This document shows positions 1-8,165 of a stretch of 64,000 nt of DNA, in pieces (position 1 is the first letter of the stretch; each line of letters starts with the position of its first letter). The stretch is taken from assembly GCA_963795195.1 (NCBI GenBank), contig CAWCGU010000006.1:1550001-1614000 (forward strand), read 5' to 3'. The notes below the pieces were generated by a model that saw only the letters and a program-made list of their open reading frames with translations, was not told the origin of the DNA and did not search any database. The position numbers and the translations under genes are program-made. This DNA comes from CAWCGU01 sp963795195. GTDB taxonomy: Bacteria; Actinomycetota; Thermoleophilia; Solirubrobacterales; 70-9.

Positions 1-936
1 CTCATCGCCGACACCACTCGTTACCCGCACAGCACCCACGGAAAGGTGTTCGGGACGATCCCCGGCGCCGGTGACTTCGTCTGCTCCGGGACGATCGTCC
101 ACTCTGAATCCCGATCGCTGGTGACAACCGCGGGCCACTGCGTCTACGACCACGAGGTGTGCGGCGGGTGCTGGGCGACCAACTGGACGTTCGTCCCCGG
201 CTACCACAACGGTCAGTCCCCGTTCGGCCGCTGGACGGCCACCAATCTGCAGGTGCCGCCGGGTTGGGTCCAGGCCGGCGACTTGAGCTTCGACGTCGGC
301 ATGGCAACCCTGGAGATCAGGGACGGAGTCGCGGCCGAGGATGCGGCGGGGGCCCGCGGCATGGCCTTCGAGCGCCCGCGTGAGCAGACCTACGTTGCCT
401 ACGGCTACCCGGCCAGAGCCCCTTTCGATGGCGAGAAGCTGTGGACCTGCACCTCGCCATACGGCGGAGCAGACTCAGGGTCGCCTGCGCCGATGCGGAT
501 CGCCTGCGATCAGACGCCCGGGTCAAGCGGCGGCGGCTGGGTGATCGACAACCGCTACGTCGTCTCGGTGATCAGCTACGGCTACCTGCTTGGGATCAAC
601 GACCTCTTCGGCCCGTATTTCGGCTCGGAGATCCGCACGCTCTACGAGGGCATGGGCGGGAGCGCAGACCCCGGTTCCGTCGAGATCCTTCGCCGACCGC
701 GCGAGGTGACCGCCGACCGCACGCCCACCTTTCGCTACACGGCCGACGTCTTCAACGGCGAGGCCGAGTTTCGCTGCCGGATCGACGCCAGGGCGTGGAA
801 AGTGTGCGCCTCGCCGAGCACCTACTCGCTCGGGGGCGGCCGGCACGTCTTCCGGGTCGAGGCGCGAGACTGGGAGGGCGGCTGGATCGGAGAGCCCACC
901 GTCGCCGCGTTCACAATCGGCCGCCGGGGGAGGTAG
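1..936 (+). CDS. Trypsin-like serine protease, 5' end outside window
   Basis: Peptidase S1-like protein probably acting outside the cell. The frame is open from base 1, so the start lies upstream; an internal GTG at 46 is not the likely start. The triad is visible: the TAGHC motif with its His codon at 136-138, an Asp in DLSFDVG, and Ser in TPGSSGGGW. Cysteines CGGC follow the His region. After the catalytic domain, about 75 residues with beta-rich character (from about base 690) look like an Ig-like or bacterial surface add-on domain ending in VAAFTI. Signal peptide cannot be assessed because the N-terminus is missing. The next gene converges on it. Catalysis is inferred from the motifs; substrate unknown. 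Confidence 0.85.
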   Translation, partial: LIADTTRYPHSTHGKVFGTIPGAGDFVCSGTIVHSESRSLVTTAGHCVYDHEVCGGCWATNWTFVPGYHNGQSPFGRWTATNLQVPPGWVQAGDLSFDVGMATLEIRDGVAAEDAAGARGMAFERPREQTYVAYGYPARAPFDGEKLWTCTSPYGGADSGSPAPMRIACDQTPGSSGGGWVIDNRYVVSVISYGYLLGINDLFGPYFGSEIRTLYEGMGGSADPGSVEILRRPREVTADRTPTFRYTADVFNGEAEFRCRIDARAWKVCASPSTYSLGGGRHVFRVEARDWEGGWIGEPTVAAFTIGRRGR

Positions 937-965
937 GCGGCCGGCCGCGGGCCTGAGCTCCGCGG

Positions 966-2522
966 TCAGCCTGCTGACTCGCGCTCGGACTCGCGCAGCT
1001 CGATGCGGCGGATCTTGCCGGTGAGCGTCTTCGGCAACTCGTCGACGAATTCGATCCGGCGGGGGTAGGCGTAGGCGGAAAGGTTGTCGCGGACGAAGCC
1101 CTTGATCTCGTCGGCCAGCGCGTCTGAGGGCTCGCGTCCCTCGCCGAGCACGAGGAACGCCTTGACGACGTGGCCGCGTCGCTCGTCCGGCGAGGCGACC
1201 GCCGCCGCTTCCAGGACGGCCGGGTGCTCGATGCAGGCGGACTCAACCTCGAAGGGGCCGATCCGGTAGCCGGCCGAGATGATCACGTCGTCGGCGCGCC
1301 CCGCGTACCAGAAGTAACCGTCCTCGTCGCGCTCGGCTGCGTCCTTGGTGTGGAACCACTCGCCGCCGAAGGTCTCCGCGGCCGCCTCGGGGTTGTTCCA
1401 ATAGCCGAGCGGATAGGTGGGGTTGGAACGGGCCCGCAGGCAGATCTCGCCGCGCTCGCCGACGCCGACCGGCTGCTCATCCTCGTCGAGGATCTGCACG
1501 TCCCAGCCCGGCATCGGCTTGCCCATCGAGCCCTCGCGGACCTCCATGAAGGGGTAGTTGCCGCAGAGCGGATAGGACTCAGAGAGGCCGTAGAAGTCGA
1601 GGACCGTGATTCCGTACTGGTCGCGAAACCAGCGGATCGCCTCGGGGTTGAGCGGCTCGCCGGCCGAGCAGACGATCCGGAACTTCTGCGGGTAGCGCTC
1701 GCCGGCGTCGTCGATCGCCATCATCGAGCGGATCGCAGTCGGGGTTGCGAAGACATTGGTGACGCCGTTGCGCGAGAGCACCTCGAGCTGCTTGTGGGGG
1801 TCGAAGCCGCCCTCGCGCGCGTAGACGAACTGCGTCGCTCCGTAACGCCAGGGCCCGATCAGCGGGATGATGCCCGCTGCCCAGGCCCACTCCCCCATGC
1901 CGTGGAAGAGCTCACCCTCGCGAACGTCGTGGGAGTAGACGAACTCCTCGTGGGCGAGGAGGTAGCGGTGGGCGTGGAGGATGCCCTTGGCGAGGCCGGT
2001 CGTGCCGGAGGTGTAGTAGATCTGGGCCGGATCATCGGCCGAGGTGTCGACGGTGGCAAAGGAGTCGTCGTGCTCGGCGAGCAGCTCCGGGGTCAGCACG
2101 AGTACCTCGTCGACGAGGTCGCCCGGCATGCGCGCGACGTTCTCGGCGTCGGTGACGATCAGCTTGGCGCCCGAGTCCTGTACGCGGTGGCGAATGCCGT
2201 CGTCGCCGTAGAGCACCGACAGCGAGAGCAGGATGCCGCCGAGCTTCCAGGTGCCGAGGAACATCGCCGCCGTTTCCGGCGAGGCGGGACAGCAGACGGC
2301 GACCCGATCCTCGCGTTCGACGCCGTGGGCGGCAAGCAGGTTGGCGGCGCGGTTGGCAAGCGAGCGCTGTTCGGCCCAGCTGACGGTGCGCCGGTTGCCG
2401 CGGAAATCCTCGAACAGCATCGCCGTTCGCTCGGCGGGCTGGCGGTCGCAGATGTCGGCGGCGATGTTGTAGCGCTCGGGGACGTTCCAGCTGTGGTCCG
2501 CGCGGGCCTGGTCGTAGTTCAT
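966..2522 (-). CDS. Acyl-CoA synthetase (AMP-binding, ACSM-like)
   Basis: ATP-dependent ligase of the ANL superfamily, expected to form an acyl-adenylate and then acyl-CoA. The 518-residue length is normal. The AMP-binding P-loop motif YYTSGTTGLAKG is at about residues 169-180, the GLSES-type A5 region is near residue 315, and the C-terminal PKTLTGKIRR motif places the catalytic Lys near residue 503. The motif HGMGEWAWAAGI and overall pattern resemble medium-chain acyl-CoA synthetases of the ACSM/acetyl-CoA synthetase-like group. The acyl substrate cannot be read from sequence. It is divergent from the amine oxidase gene, with a 40-base spacer that must hold both promoters. Confidence 0.9.
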   Translation of the reverse strand: MNYDQARADHSWNVPERYNIAADICDRQPAERTAMLFEDFRGNRRTVSWAEQRSLANRAANLLAAHGVEREDRVAVCCPASPETAAMFLGTWKLGGILLSLSVLYGDDGIRHRVQDSGAKLIVTDAENVARMPGDLVDEVLVLTPELLAEHDDSFATVDTSADDPAQIYYTSGTTGLAKGILHAHRYLLAHEEFVYSHDVREGELFHGMGEWAWAAGIIPLIGPWRYGATQFVYAREGGFDPHKQLEVLSRNGVTNVFATPTAIRSMMAIDDAGERYPQKFRIVCSAGEPLNPEAIRWFRDQYGITVLDFYGLSESYPLCGNYPFMEVREGSMGKPMPGWDVQILDEDEQPVGVGERGEICLRARSNPTYPLGYWNNPEAAAETFGGEWFHTKDAAERDEDGYFWYAGRADDVIISAGYRIGPFEVESACIEHPAVLEAAAVASPDERRGHVVKAFLVLGEGREPSDALADEIKGFVRDNLSAYAYPRRIEFVDELPKTLTGKIRRIELRESERESAG

Positions 2523-2562
2523 CCGGCGCCGATCATAAGCCGGGGCCAGTTAGTCTGGCCAG

Positions 2563-3924
2563 GTGAGCGACAAAGCTGACGTCGTCATCGTCGGGGCAGG
2601 CCTCGCAGGGCTGTCGGCAGCGCGAGCCCTCGCCGCGGCAGGGCGCTCGGTGATCGTGCTCGAAGGCCGCGACCGCGTCGGCGGGCGCACGCTGAACGAG
2701 CCGATCGGGGACGGCAAGATCGTCGAAATCGGAGCCCAGTGGGTCGGACCGACGCAGCACGCCGCCCTGGAGCTGATCGACGAGCTCGGACTTAGGACGT
2801 TTCCGACATACGTCCAGGGACGCGACCTCTTCGAGCGCGCCGGGAAGATCCGCAGCTACAAGGGAACGATTCCGAAACTGAGCCCACTCGGCCTCGTGGA
2901 GACGGGCGTCGTGATGTCCCGCATCAACCGGATGGCGGCGAGCATCGATCCGCTTACGCCCTGGTCGGCTCCCAAGGCCGCAGTCTGGGACTCACAGACC
3001 TTCGCCTCCTGGATGTCGCGCAACGTGCACACAGCATCGGCACGCGACCTGATGAAGCTCGCGATCTGGGCGGTCTGGGCCGCAGAGCCCGAGGACGTCT
3101 CCCTGCTGCACGTGCTCTTCTACATCCGCTCGGCGGGCTCGTTCGAAGCGCTGATCGAGACCGAGGGCGGCGCCCAGGATTCGCGCGTTGTCGGCGGCAC
3201 ACAGCTGATTTCGCTGCGCATGGCCGAGGAGCTCGGTGAAGCGGTGCGCACCTCAGCGCCGGTTCGACGGATCGAGCACTCTCCCGCCGGCGTGGTGGCC
3301 GGCGGGGACGGGTTCAGCGTCGAGGCGCGAGAGGTGATCGTGGCGACGCCGCCGACCCTGGCGGGCCGGATCGACTACACGCCGGCACTCCCGGCGATTC
3401 GCGACGGGCTCACCCAGCGCGTCGCCCAGGGTTCGGTCGTCAAGTGCATGGCCGTCTACAGCGAACCGTTCTGGCGCGCGGATGGCCTTTCCGGGCAGGC
3501 GGCAAGCGCCCAGGGACCGGTGTCGGTCACATTCGACAACTCGCCCCCCGATGGCTCTCCGGGTGTGCTGCTCGCATTCCTCGAAGGGCGCGCGGCGCGG
3601 CGCGCCGCGGACCTCCCCCAGGACGAGCGTCGCGCGATCGTCGTCGACTGCCTCGTGCGGCTCTTCGGGCAGCGCGCCGCCAAGCCCGAGCAGTACATCG
3701 ACAAGGCCTGGGCGGCTGACCCGTTCTCGCGCGGCTGCTACGGCGGCTTCCTCCCTCCCGGGGTCTGGACCGAGAACGGCCCGGCGATGCGCGCGCCGAT
3801 CGGCCCGCTGCACTGGGCCGGCGCCGAGACCGCGACGGTCTGGAACGGCTACATGGACGGAGCGATCTCGAGCGGACGGCGCGCCGCCGCGGAAGTCGTC
3901 GGGGAACTATCCGCGACCCAGTAG
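2563..3924 (+). CDS. Flavin monoamine oxidase family protein
   Basis: FAD-dependent amine oxidase of about the usual length (453 residues), predicted to oxidise a primary or secondary amine to the imine or aldehyde with H2O2 release. The N-terminal dinucleotide-binding motif GAGLAGLSAARA starts at residue 11, followed by VLEGRDRVGGR, typical of MAO/polyamine oxidase/phytoene desaturase relatives. The C-terminal flavin motif WAGAETATVWNGYMDGAI is present. Start is GTG at 2563. Its 3' end overlaps the convergent patatin gene by 18 bases. Substrate is not determinable; MAO-A/B-like or putrescine oxidase-like roles are both possible. Confidence 0.88.
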   Translation: MSDKADVVIVGAGLAGLSAARALAAAGRSVIVLEGRDRVGGRTLNEPIGDGKIVEIGAQWVGPTQHAALELIDELGLRTFPTYVQGRDLFERAGKIRSYKGTIPKLSPLGLVETGVVMSRINRMAASIDPLTPWSAPKAAVWDSQTFASWMSRNVHTASARDLMKLAIWAVWAAEPEDVSLLHVLFYIRSAGSFEALIETEGGAQDSRVVGGTQLISLRMAEELGEAVRTSAPVRRIEHSPAGVVAGGDGFSVEAREVIVATPPTLAGRIDYTPALPAIRDGLTQRVAQGSVVKCMAVYSEPFWRADGLSGQAASAQGPVSVTFDNSPPDGSPGVLLAFLEGRAARRAADLPQDERRAIVVDCLVRLFGQRAAKPEQYIDKAWAADPFSRGCYGGFLPPGVWTENGPAMRAPIGPLHWAGAETATVWNGYMDGAISSGRRAAAEVVGELSATQ

Positions 3925-5376
3925 CTTGGCTCGACGCTTGCGTTGCGGCTCGTCCCAGCTGACCGGCTCGAGCAGGCGCGAGAGCATCGGCAGCAGCGCC
4001 TCGACGGAGTTGCGCCCCCAGCCCACCGCCGCGTCGAACTGCTCCGGCGGGGGAACCAGGTTGACCGGCGAGAGCGTGCGTTCGAAGCGGTGCAGCCAGT
4101 CGGCGAAGCGGACGTTGCTGACCATCTGCAGCTGTACGGCGCGGGTGATCGGCTGCAGCCAGATATGCCCCGGGTCGCGGCGGGGGTGAAAGCAGTCGAA
4201 GGCGAGCAGAAAGGCGTTTCGGGTCCCCAGTTTGCCCGCCTGGATCCGCCGCCAGGCGATCTCCGCGGGCACGTTGGCGGCGACGCCTCCGTCAACGAGC
4301 GCGCTCACCTCCTCGCGCTCGAACAGCTCTTCGAGCAGCGGCACCATGTGCGAGTCGGGGTCGCGGATGTCGTAGTGCAGAACGCCGGGGATGGCTGCCG
4401 AGAAGCCGGCCGCGTGGATCGCGTCGAACTCCGCGGTCAGCTCGTCGGCGCCGAGCACGATCGGCCGGGTCACCCGGGGGTTGAAGAAGGACCCGACGCG
4501 CAGCAGGCGGGCGCCGACGCTCGGGCTGAGGCGGCGCGGTGAGGAGCGGGCGCTGATTCGAGGGGCGCGCCGGAATCGCGCGGGTTGGCGCTCGGTGGAG
4601 CCGCGCCGCACACCGGCGACCACCGCCTCAAAGGGGATCGGCAAATCGCGGATTCGCAGCGGCTGGTCGTCGGCGCCGAGGAAGTCGTCGCCGATCGCCT
4701 GGTCGATGTGAAGGGAGAGTGCCCCGGGAAACCCGAAGCGGCGATTCATCGTGATCGGCGAGAAGAGGGTGCGGCGGTCGAGGCCCTTTGCGATCGCGAT
4801 CCAGTCGTCCCAGCGGCCGGGCATGGCGCTGGCGCGAAAGATTCCCAGCACGGCTCCGATTGAGGAACCGATCAGGTAGTCGGGGACGATGCCCGCCTCC
4901 TCCATGCGCTGGTAGGCGCCGATGTAGACGTGCCCGGCGCCTCCTCCTCCGCCGGCGACGCTGACGAGGACCTTGCGGCCGGCCTCCGCGTCCAGTTCCT
5001 CGCGTGAAAAACGACTGCCCTCACGACGTGCCAGCACGACCTCGCGCTCGCGCTCGAGGGGCTCGGTCAGCTCGGAGAGTGCTTCGATCGAAAGCCGCAG
5101 CCGCTGCGCCGGGTCCTTCTCGATGCGCAGCGGTCCCTCCAGCCGGTCCAGCACGAGCCCCCGAAAGCCTGCCAGCTCCTCGCCGAGCGAGACATCCTCG
5201 CGATCGTTCGGCGCGCCGATGAGCGCGGCTCCCGGCTGAAAGACGTCGAGCCGCGCGAAGCCGAGCAGGTAGCGCACCCTTTCGAGCTCCCGCCGCGGCG
5301 CCAGCCCGGGATTCGCCAGCTCGGCGCGCACAAGCGCCGTCTCCATGCGCTTGAGGTCGATCAGGTCCTTGCTCAA
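3907..5376 (-). CDS. Patatin-like phospholipase family protein
   Basis: Serine acyl hydrolase of the patatin/RssA type, predicted to act on phospholipids or lipid esters. The oxyanion glycine-rich stretch GGGGGAG lies at residues 142-147 region, the nucleophile elbow GSSIG has Ser172, and the catalytic Asp sits in DGG at 362-364, giving the Ser-Asp dyad. About 140 residues precede the catalytic domain and have no motif I recognise. An Arg/Ser-rich insertion near residues 255-290 is not usual for the family. No signal peptide is apparent, suggesting a cytoplasmic or membrane-associated enzyme. It overlaps the amine oxidase gene tail to tail. Confidence 0.85.
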   Translation of the reverse strand: MSKDLIDLKRMETALVRAELANPGLAPRRELERVRYLLGFARLDVFQPGAALIGAPNDREDVSLGEELAGFRGLVLDRLEGPLRIEKDPAQRLRLSIEALSELTEPLEREREVVLARREGSRFSREELDAEAGRKVLVSVAGGGGGAGHVYIGAYQRMEEAGIVPDYLIGSSIGAVLGIFRASAMPGRWDDWIAIAKGLDRRTLFSPITMNRRFGFPGALSLHIDQAIGDDFLGADDQPLRIRDLPIPFEAVVAGVRRGSTERQPARFRRAPRISARSSPRRLSPSVGARLLRVGSFFNPRVTRPIVLGADELTAEFDAIHAAGFSAAIPGVLHYDIRDPDSHMVPLLEELFEREEVSALVDGGVAANVPAEIAWRRIQAGKLGTRNAFLLAFDCFHPRRDPGHIWLQPITRAVQLQMVSNVRFADWLHRFERTLSPVNLVPPPEQFDAAVGWGRNSVEALLPMLSRLLEPVSWDEPQRKRRAKLLGRG

Positions 5377-5410
5377 GAGGCCGAGCTTATGGGGGCAGCT
5401 CTGTCCCTTT

Positions 5411-5451
5411 GGGGTCTGACCCCTGTTTGCGGCTTACCCCTGTTTGCGGCT
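5411..5451. repeat. GGGGTCTGACCCC palindrome plus 15-base direct repeat
   Basis: The perfect palindrome GGGGTCTGACCCC (5411-5423) is followed by two direct copies of CCCCTGTTTGCGGCT (5420-5434 and 5437-5451). The second copy runs into the stop codon of the enoyl-CoA hydratase gene. The same palindrome occurs twice more at 7198-7260. Confidence 0.7.
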
Positions 5452-6253
5452 ACGTGCCGGTGAAGCTGGGGTCGCGCTTTTGCAGGAAGGCCATTGCGCC
5501 TTCCATCACATCGGCGCTGCGGAAGAGCTTGTGCTGCTGTTCGGCTTCGAGTTCGAGCTGCTCCTCGAGCCCGCCGTAAAGCGACTTGTTGAGCGCCTGC
5601 TTTGCGGCTGCGTAGGCGCGTGTGGGACCCGCCGCGAGGCGGTTCGCAAGTGCGTCGGCCTCCTCGTGAAGGCTCGCGCTCGGGTACACGGCGTTGATCA
5701 GTCCCCACTGCAGAGCCTTCGGCGCCGGCACCTTCTCGGCCAGCAGCGACATCTCCATCGCCCGCGCCTTGCCGACCCGCGCCGGAACCGAGAGCGTCGC
5801 CCCGCCATCGGGCATCAGGCCGATGTTGGCGAACGAGAGGAAGAAGTACGCGTCCTCGGCGGCGAGGATCAGGTCGCAGGCCAGCGCCAGCGAGCAGCCG
5901 ATCCCGACGGCGGGTCCCTGGACGGCGGCCACGACCGGCTTCGGCAGGTCGCGCACGCCCGTGATGATCGGGTTGTAGAGCGAGCGCAGCCGCTTGCCGA
6001 TGTCGGGCATGTTGTCGTCGGGATGCATCTCGACATCGCCCGTCGACTTGAGGTCGGCGCCTGAGGAGAAGGCGTTACCGGCGCCACTCAGCAAGACGGC
6101 CCGCACCGAGGGGTCGGCCGCTTCGCCGGTGATGATCGCCCCGAGGTCGATCCCGAACTGGCGGTTCCAGGCGTTAAGCGAGTCCGGACGGTTGAGCGTG
6201 ATTCGCCCGAGCGCGCCGTCCTGCTCCCAGAGCATCGTTTCGTAGTCACTCAT
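5450..6253 (-). CDS. Enoyl-CoA hydratase/isomerase family protein
   Basis: Crotonase-superfamily enzyme of 267 residues, the normal length, predicted to hydrate 2-enoyl-CoA or carry out a related CoA-thioester reaction. The oxyanion-hole segments are visible as AFSSGADLK near residue 60 and the block QGPAVGIGCSLALACDL near residue 115, with GLMPDGGAT around residue 145 where one catalytic acid usually sits. Position 13 bases downstream of the SDR gene on the same strand suggests a shared transcript for fatty acid or steroid/terpenoid degradation. Exact substrate unknown. Confidence 0.88.
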   Translation of the reverse strand: MSDYETMLWEQDGALGRITLNRPDSLNAWNRQFGIDLGAIITGEAADPSVRAVLLSGAGNAFSSGADLKSTGDVEMHPDDNMPDIGKRLRSLYNPIITGVRDLPKPVVAAVQGPAVGIGCSLALACDLILAAEDAYFFLSFANIGLMPDGGATLSVPARVGKARAMEMSLLAEKVPAPKALQWGLINAVYPSASLHEEADALANRLAAGPTRAYAAAKQALNKSLYGGLEEQLELEAEQQHKLFRSADVMEGAMAFLQKRDPSFTGT

Positions 6254-6265
6254 GCGGGGCTCTCA

Positions 6266-7102
6266 CTACGGCCAGTCGTCGACGAAAAGGTCGAGCTGGA
6301 GGTTGGAGTCGGCCGCGCCGGCGTACTTGTCGAGGTCCGTGATTCCGGCATCCGCCAGGACCTCGTCGTCGATGAAGGTGTTGCCCGTGCAACGGCTCGG
6401 GTCCTGGACGAGGATCGCGTGGGCCGCGTCGCCCATGATCTCGGGGGTGCGCGAAGCCGCCATCGCAGCGTCGCCGCCGAGTAGGTTCTGGACCGCCGCG
6501 GTCGCGATGATCGTGCGAGGCCAGAGGCAGTTGGCGGCGATCGGCGTGGCCTCCTCGTCGGCGGCGAGACCGAGGGTGATCATCGTCATCCCCATCTTCG
6601 AGAGCGTGTAAGCGGAGTGGTTGCGGAGCCACTTCGTGTCGGAGCTGAGCGGTGGCGACAGGGTCAGGACGTGGGCGTGATCGGACTCGCGCAGGTGCGG
6701 CAGCGCAGCCCGCGTGAAGACGAAGGTGCCGCGCGAGTTGATCTGCTGCATCAGGTCGAAGTGCTTTGGCTGCAGGCCGGACATCGGAGCCAAATTGATG
6801 GCGCTGGCGTTGTTGATGACGATGTCTATACCGCCGAATGCCTCGACGGTCTTGGCGACCGCCGAATCGATGGACGCGTCGTCGCGGACGTCGCCGACGA
6901 TCGGCAGCGCCTCGCCGCCGGCGGCGACGATCTCCTCGGCCGCCGTGTGGATCGTGCCGGGCAGCTTTGGATGCGGCTGGTCGGTCTTCGCCATCAGCGC
7001 GACCTTGGCTCCGTCGCGCGCAGCGCGCACGGCGATCGCCAGGCCGATCCCGCGGCTGGCGCCGGAGATCAGGATGATTCGATCCTTGAGAGTGGCCGAC
7101 AT
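6266..7102 (-). CDS. SDR family oxidoreductase, HSDL2-like
   Basis: Classical short-chain dehydrogenase/reductase. The NAD(P)-binding motif SGASRGIG is near the N-terminus, INNASAI follows in the middle, and the catalytic YTLSK (Tyr-x3-Lys) lies in HSAYTLSKMG. The block NCLWPRTIIATAAVQNLLGG and the C-terminal layout match hydroxysteroid dehydrogenase-like protein 2 relatives. I chose the ATG at 7100-7102 because the sequence after it (MSATLKDRIILISG) begins the conserved domain; an upstream in-frame ATG ends at 7123. It is divergent from the metal-response locus and its promoter overlaps the CsoR-type operator region, so co-regulation is possible but unproven. Confidence 0.85.
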   Translation of the reverse strand: MSATLKDRIILISGASRGIGLAIAVRAARDGAKVALMAKTDQPHPKLPGTIHTAAEEIVAAGGEALPIVGDVRDDASIDSAVAKTVEAFGGIDIVINNASAINLAPMSGLQPKHFDLMQQINSRGTFVFTRAALPHLRESDHAHVLTLSPPLSSDTKWLRNHSAYTLSKMGMTMITLGLAADEEATPIAANCLWPRTIIATAAVQNLLGGDAAMAASRTPEIMGDAAHAILVQDPSRCTGNTFIDDEVLADAGITDLDKYAGAADSNLQLDLFVDDWP

Positions 7103-7145
7103 TCGGCCGGGGATCATACGCAAAAACCGTCAGGGCGGAACGTAA

Positions 7146-7162
7146 ATACCCTCTGGGGGTAT
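7146..7162. promoter_or_regulatory. CsoR-type operator
   Basis: The inverted repeat ATACCC-TCTGG-GGGTAT has perfect 6-base arms and sits in an A/T-flanked context. This closely resembles the TACCC...GGGGTA operators bound by copper-sensing CsoR repressors. A csoR gene lies about 700 bases downstream, so autoregulation of the DUF4396-csoR transcript is the obvious inference. The site also lies about 45 bases upstream of the divergent SDR gene. Confidence 0.75.
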
Positions 7163-7197
7163 GCTAAAGTCGAGGCCTGCTGAGTTAGACGGACGGT

Positions 7198-7260
7198 GGG
7201 GTCTGACCCCTTGACTGCCAACGACCGGGCAGCCTGGTCGTCGCACGGGGGTCTGACCCC
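7198..7260. repeat. Two copies of palindrome GGGGTCTGACCCC
   Basis: Copies at 7198-7210 and 7248-7260 flank a 37-base spacer in the leader between the CsoR-type operator and the DUF4396 start at 7273. Each copy is a perfect inverted repeat around TCTGA, and the two can also pair with each other in RNA. A third copy is at 5411-5423. Function unknown; possible leader structure or small dispersed repeat. Confidence 0.65.
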
Positions 7261-7272
7261 GAAAGGAGAGCC

Positions 7273-7872
7273 ATGGAAGCAGCCGCCCACGCCCACCACG
7301 ACCACGCAGGGCACGACCATCACCACGAGATGCCCACCGAGGGCCGCGAGCTCACCGGTGTCGCGATCAGCGCGACGCTGCACTGCCTGACCGGGTGCGC
7401 GATCGGCGAGGTCACCGGGATGATCGTCGGCACGGCGCTCGGGTTTTCCAACTTGGGCACGGTGGCCCTGGCCGTCGGCCTCGCCTTCCTGTTCGGCTAC
7501 ACGCTGACCAGCATTCCCCTGCTGCGTGCCGGGTTGGCCCTGGGCGCGGTGATCCCGATCGCGCTCGCCTCCGACACCTTCAGCATCCTGACGATGGAGG
7601 TGATCGACAACGTGGTCATGGTCGCCATCCCAGGCGCGATGGAGGGTGGGGTCGACACGATCCTCTTCTGGGGCAGCCTCGCCTTTGCCCTCTCCCTCGC
7701 CTTCGTCGCCGCCGTGCCCGTCAACCGCTGGCTGATCGCCCGCGGCAAGGGCCACGTGGCGGTGCACGAAACCGGGATCCACGGCGGGCCACCCGTCCGG
7801 GTCGTAGCCATCGGAACGGTCGCGATGGCGCTGTTCGGGTCTGCCGTGCTGCTCGCCGAGGTGCTCTCGTGA
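7273..7872 (+). CDS. DUF4396 domain-containing membrane protein, His-rich N-terminus
   Basis: Integral membrane protein of 199 residues. The first 18 residues hold eight His (a HAHHDHAGHDHHH-type tract), then HCLTGCAIGE (His37, Cys38, Cys42) begins the conserved membrane domain, followed by about four hydrophobic segments. The pattern matches the DUF4396 family, whose function is not established. The His-rich leader and the Cys/His membrane motif are metal-ligand-like. It is preceded by AAAGGAGAG as ribosome-binding site, and its stop overlaps the csoR start (GTGA). With the CsoR box upstream, a role in copper export, binding or sensing is a reasonable inference but not shown. Confidence 0.85.
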   Translation: MEAAAHAHHDHAGHDHHHEMPTEGRELTGVAISATLHCLTGCAIGEVTGMIVGTALGFSNLGTVALAVGLAFLFGYTLTSIPLLRAGLALGAVIPIALASDTFSILTMEVIDNVVMVAIPGAMEGGVDTILFWGSLAFALSLAFVAAVPVNRWLIARGKGHVAVHETGIHGGPPVRVVAIGTVAMALFGSAVLLAEVLS

Positions 7873-8165
7873 GCTCGAAGGGGACGACGGATCACGCCTA
7901 CGCCCCCAAGAAGGGCGCGCTGCTCAAGCGGCTGCGCCGCATCGAGGGGCAGGTGCGGGGGATCGAGCGGATGGTCGAGGAGGACCGCTACTGCATAGAC
8001 GTCGTCACCCAGATCACCGCGGCCCAGGCGGCGCTCGACAAGGTCGCGCTGGAACTGCTCACCGATCACGCCCACCATTGCGTGGTCGGCGCCGAGGAGT
8101 CACAGCGGGACGAGCGAACCGAAGAGCTGATGGGGGCCGTCAAGCGGATGCTGCGCCACGGATGA
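7869..8165 (+). CDS. csoR: Copper-sensing transcriptional repressor CsoR family
   Basis: Small all-helical repressor of 98 residues (DUF156/CsoR-RcnR family), expected to bind Cu(I) and release operator DNA. The Cu(I) ligand triad is complete: Cys42, His67 and Cys71, with the +25/+29 spacing of known CsoR proteins. The start motif RLRRIEGQVRGIERM is typical. Retention of the His argues for copper CsoR rather than persulfide-sensing CstR. The GTG start overlaps the DUF4396 stop by four bases, and the stop overlaps the methyltransferase ATG, so the three genes are translationally coupled. Likely target is the palindrome at 7146-7162. Confidence 0.92.
   Translation: MSSKGTTDHAYAPKKGALLKRLRRIEGQVRGIERMVEEDRYCIDVVTQITAAQAALDKVALELLTDHAHHCVVGAEESQRDERTEELMGAVKRMLRHG

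Noticed and set aside
1170..2579. Long plus-strand open frame (469 codons) opposite the acyl-CoA synthetase
   Set aside because: It is the antisense shadow of a GC-rich coding gene; its translation is biased and has no recognisable motif.
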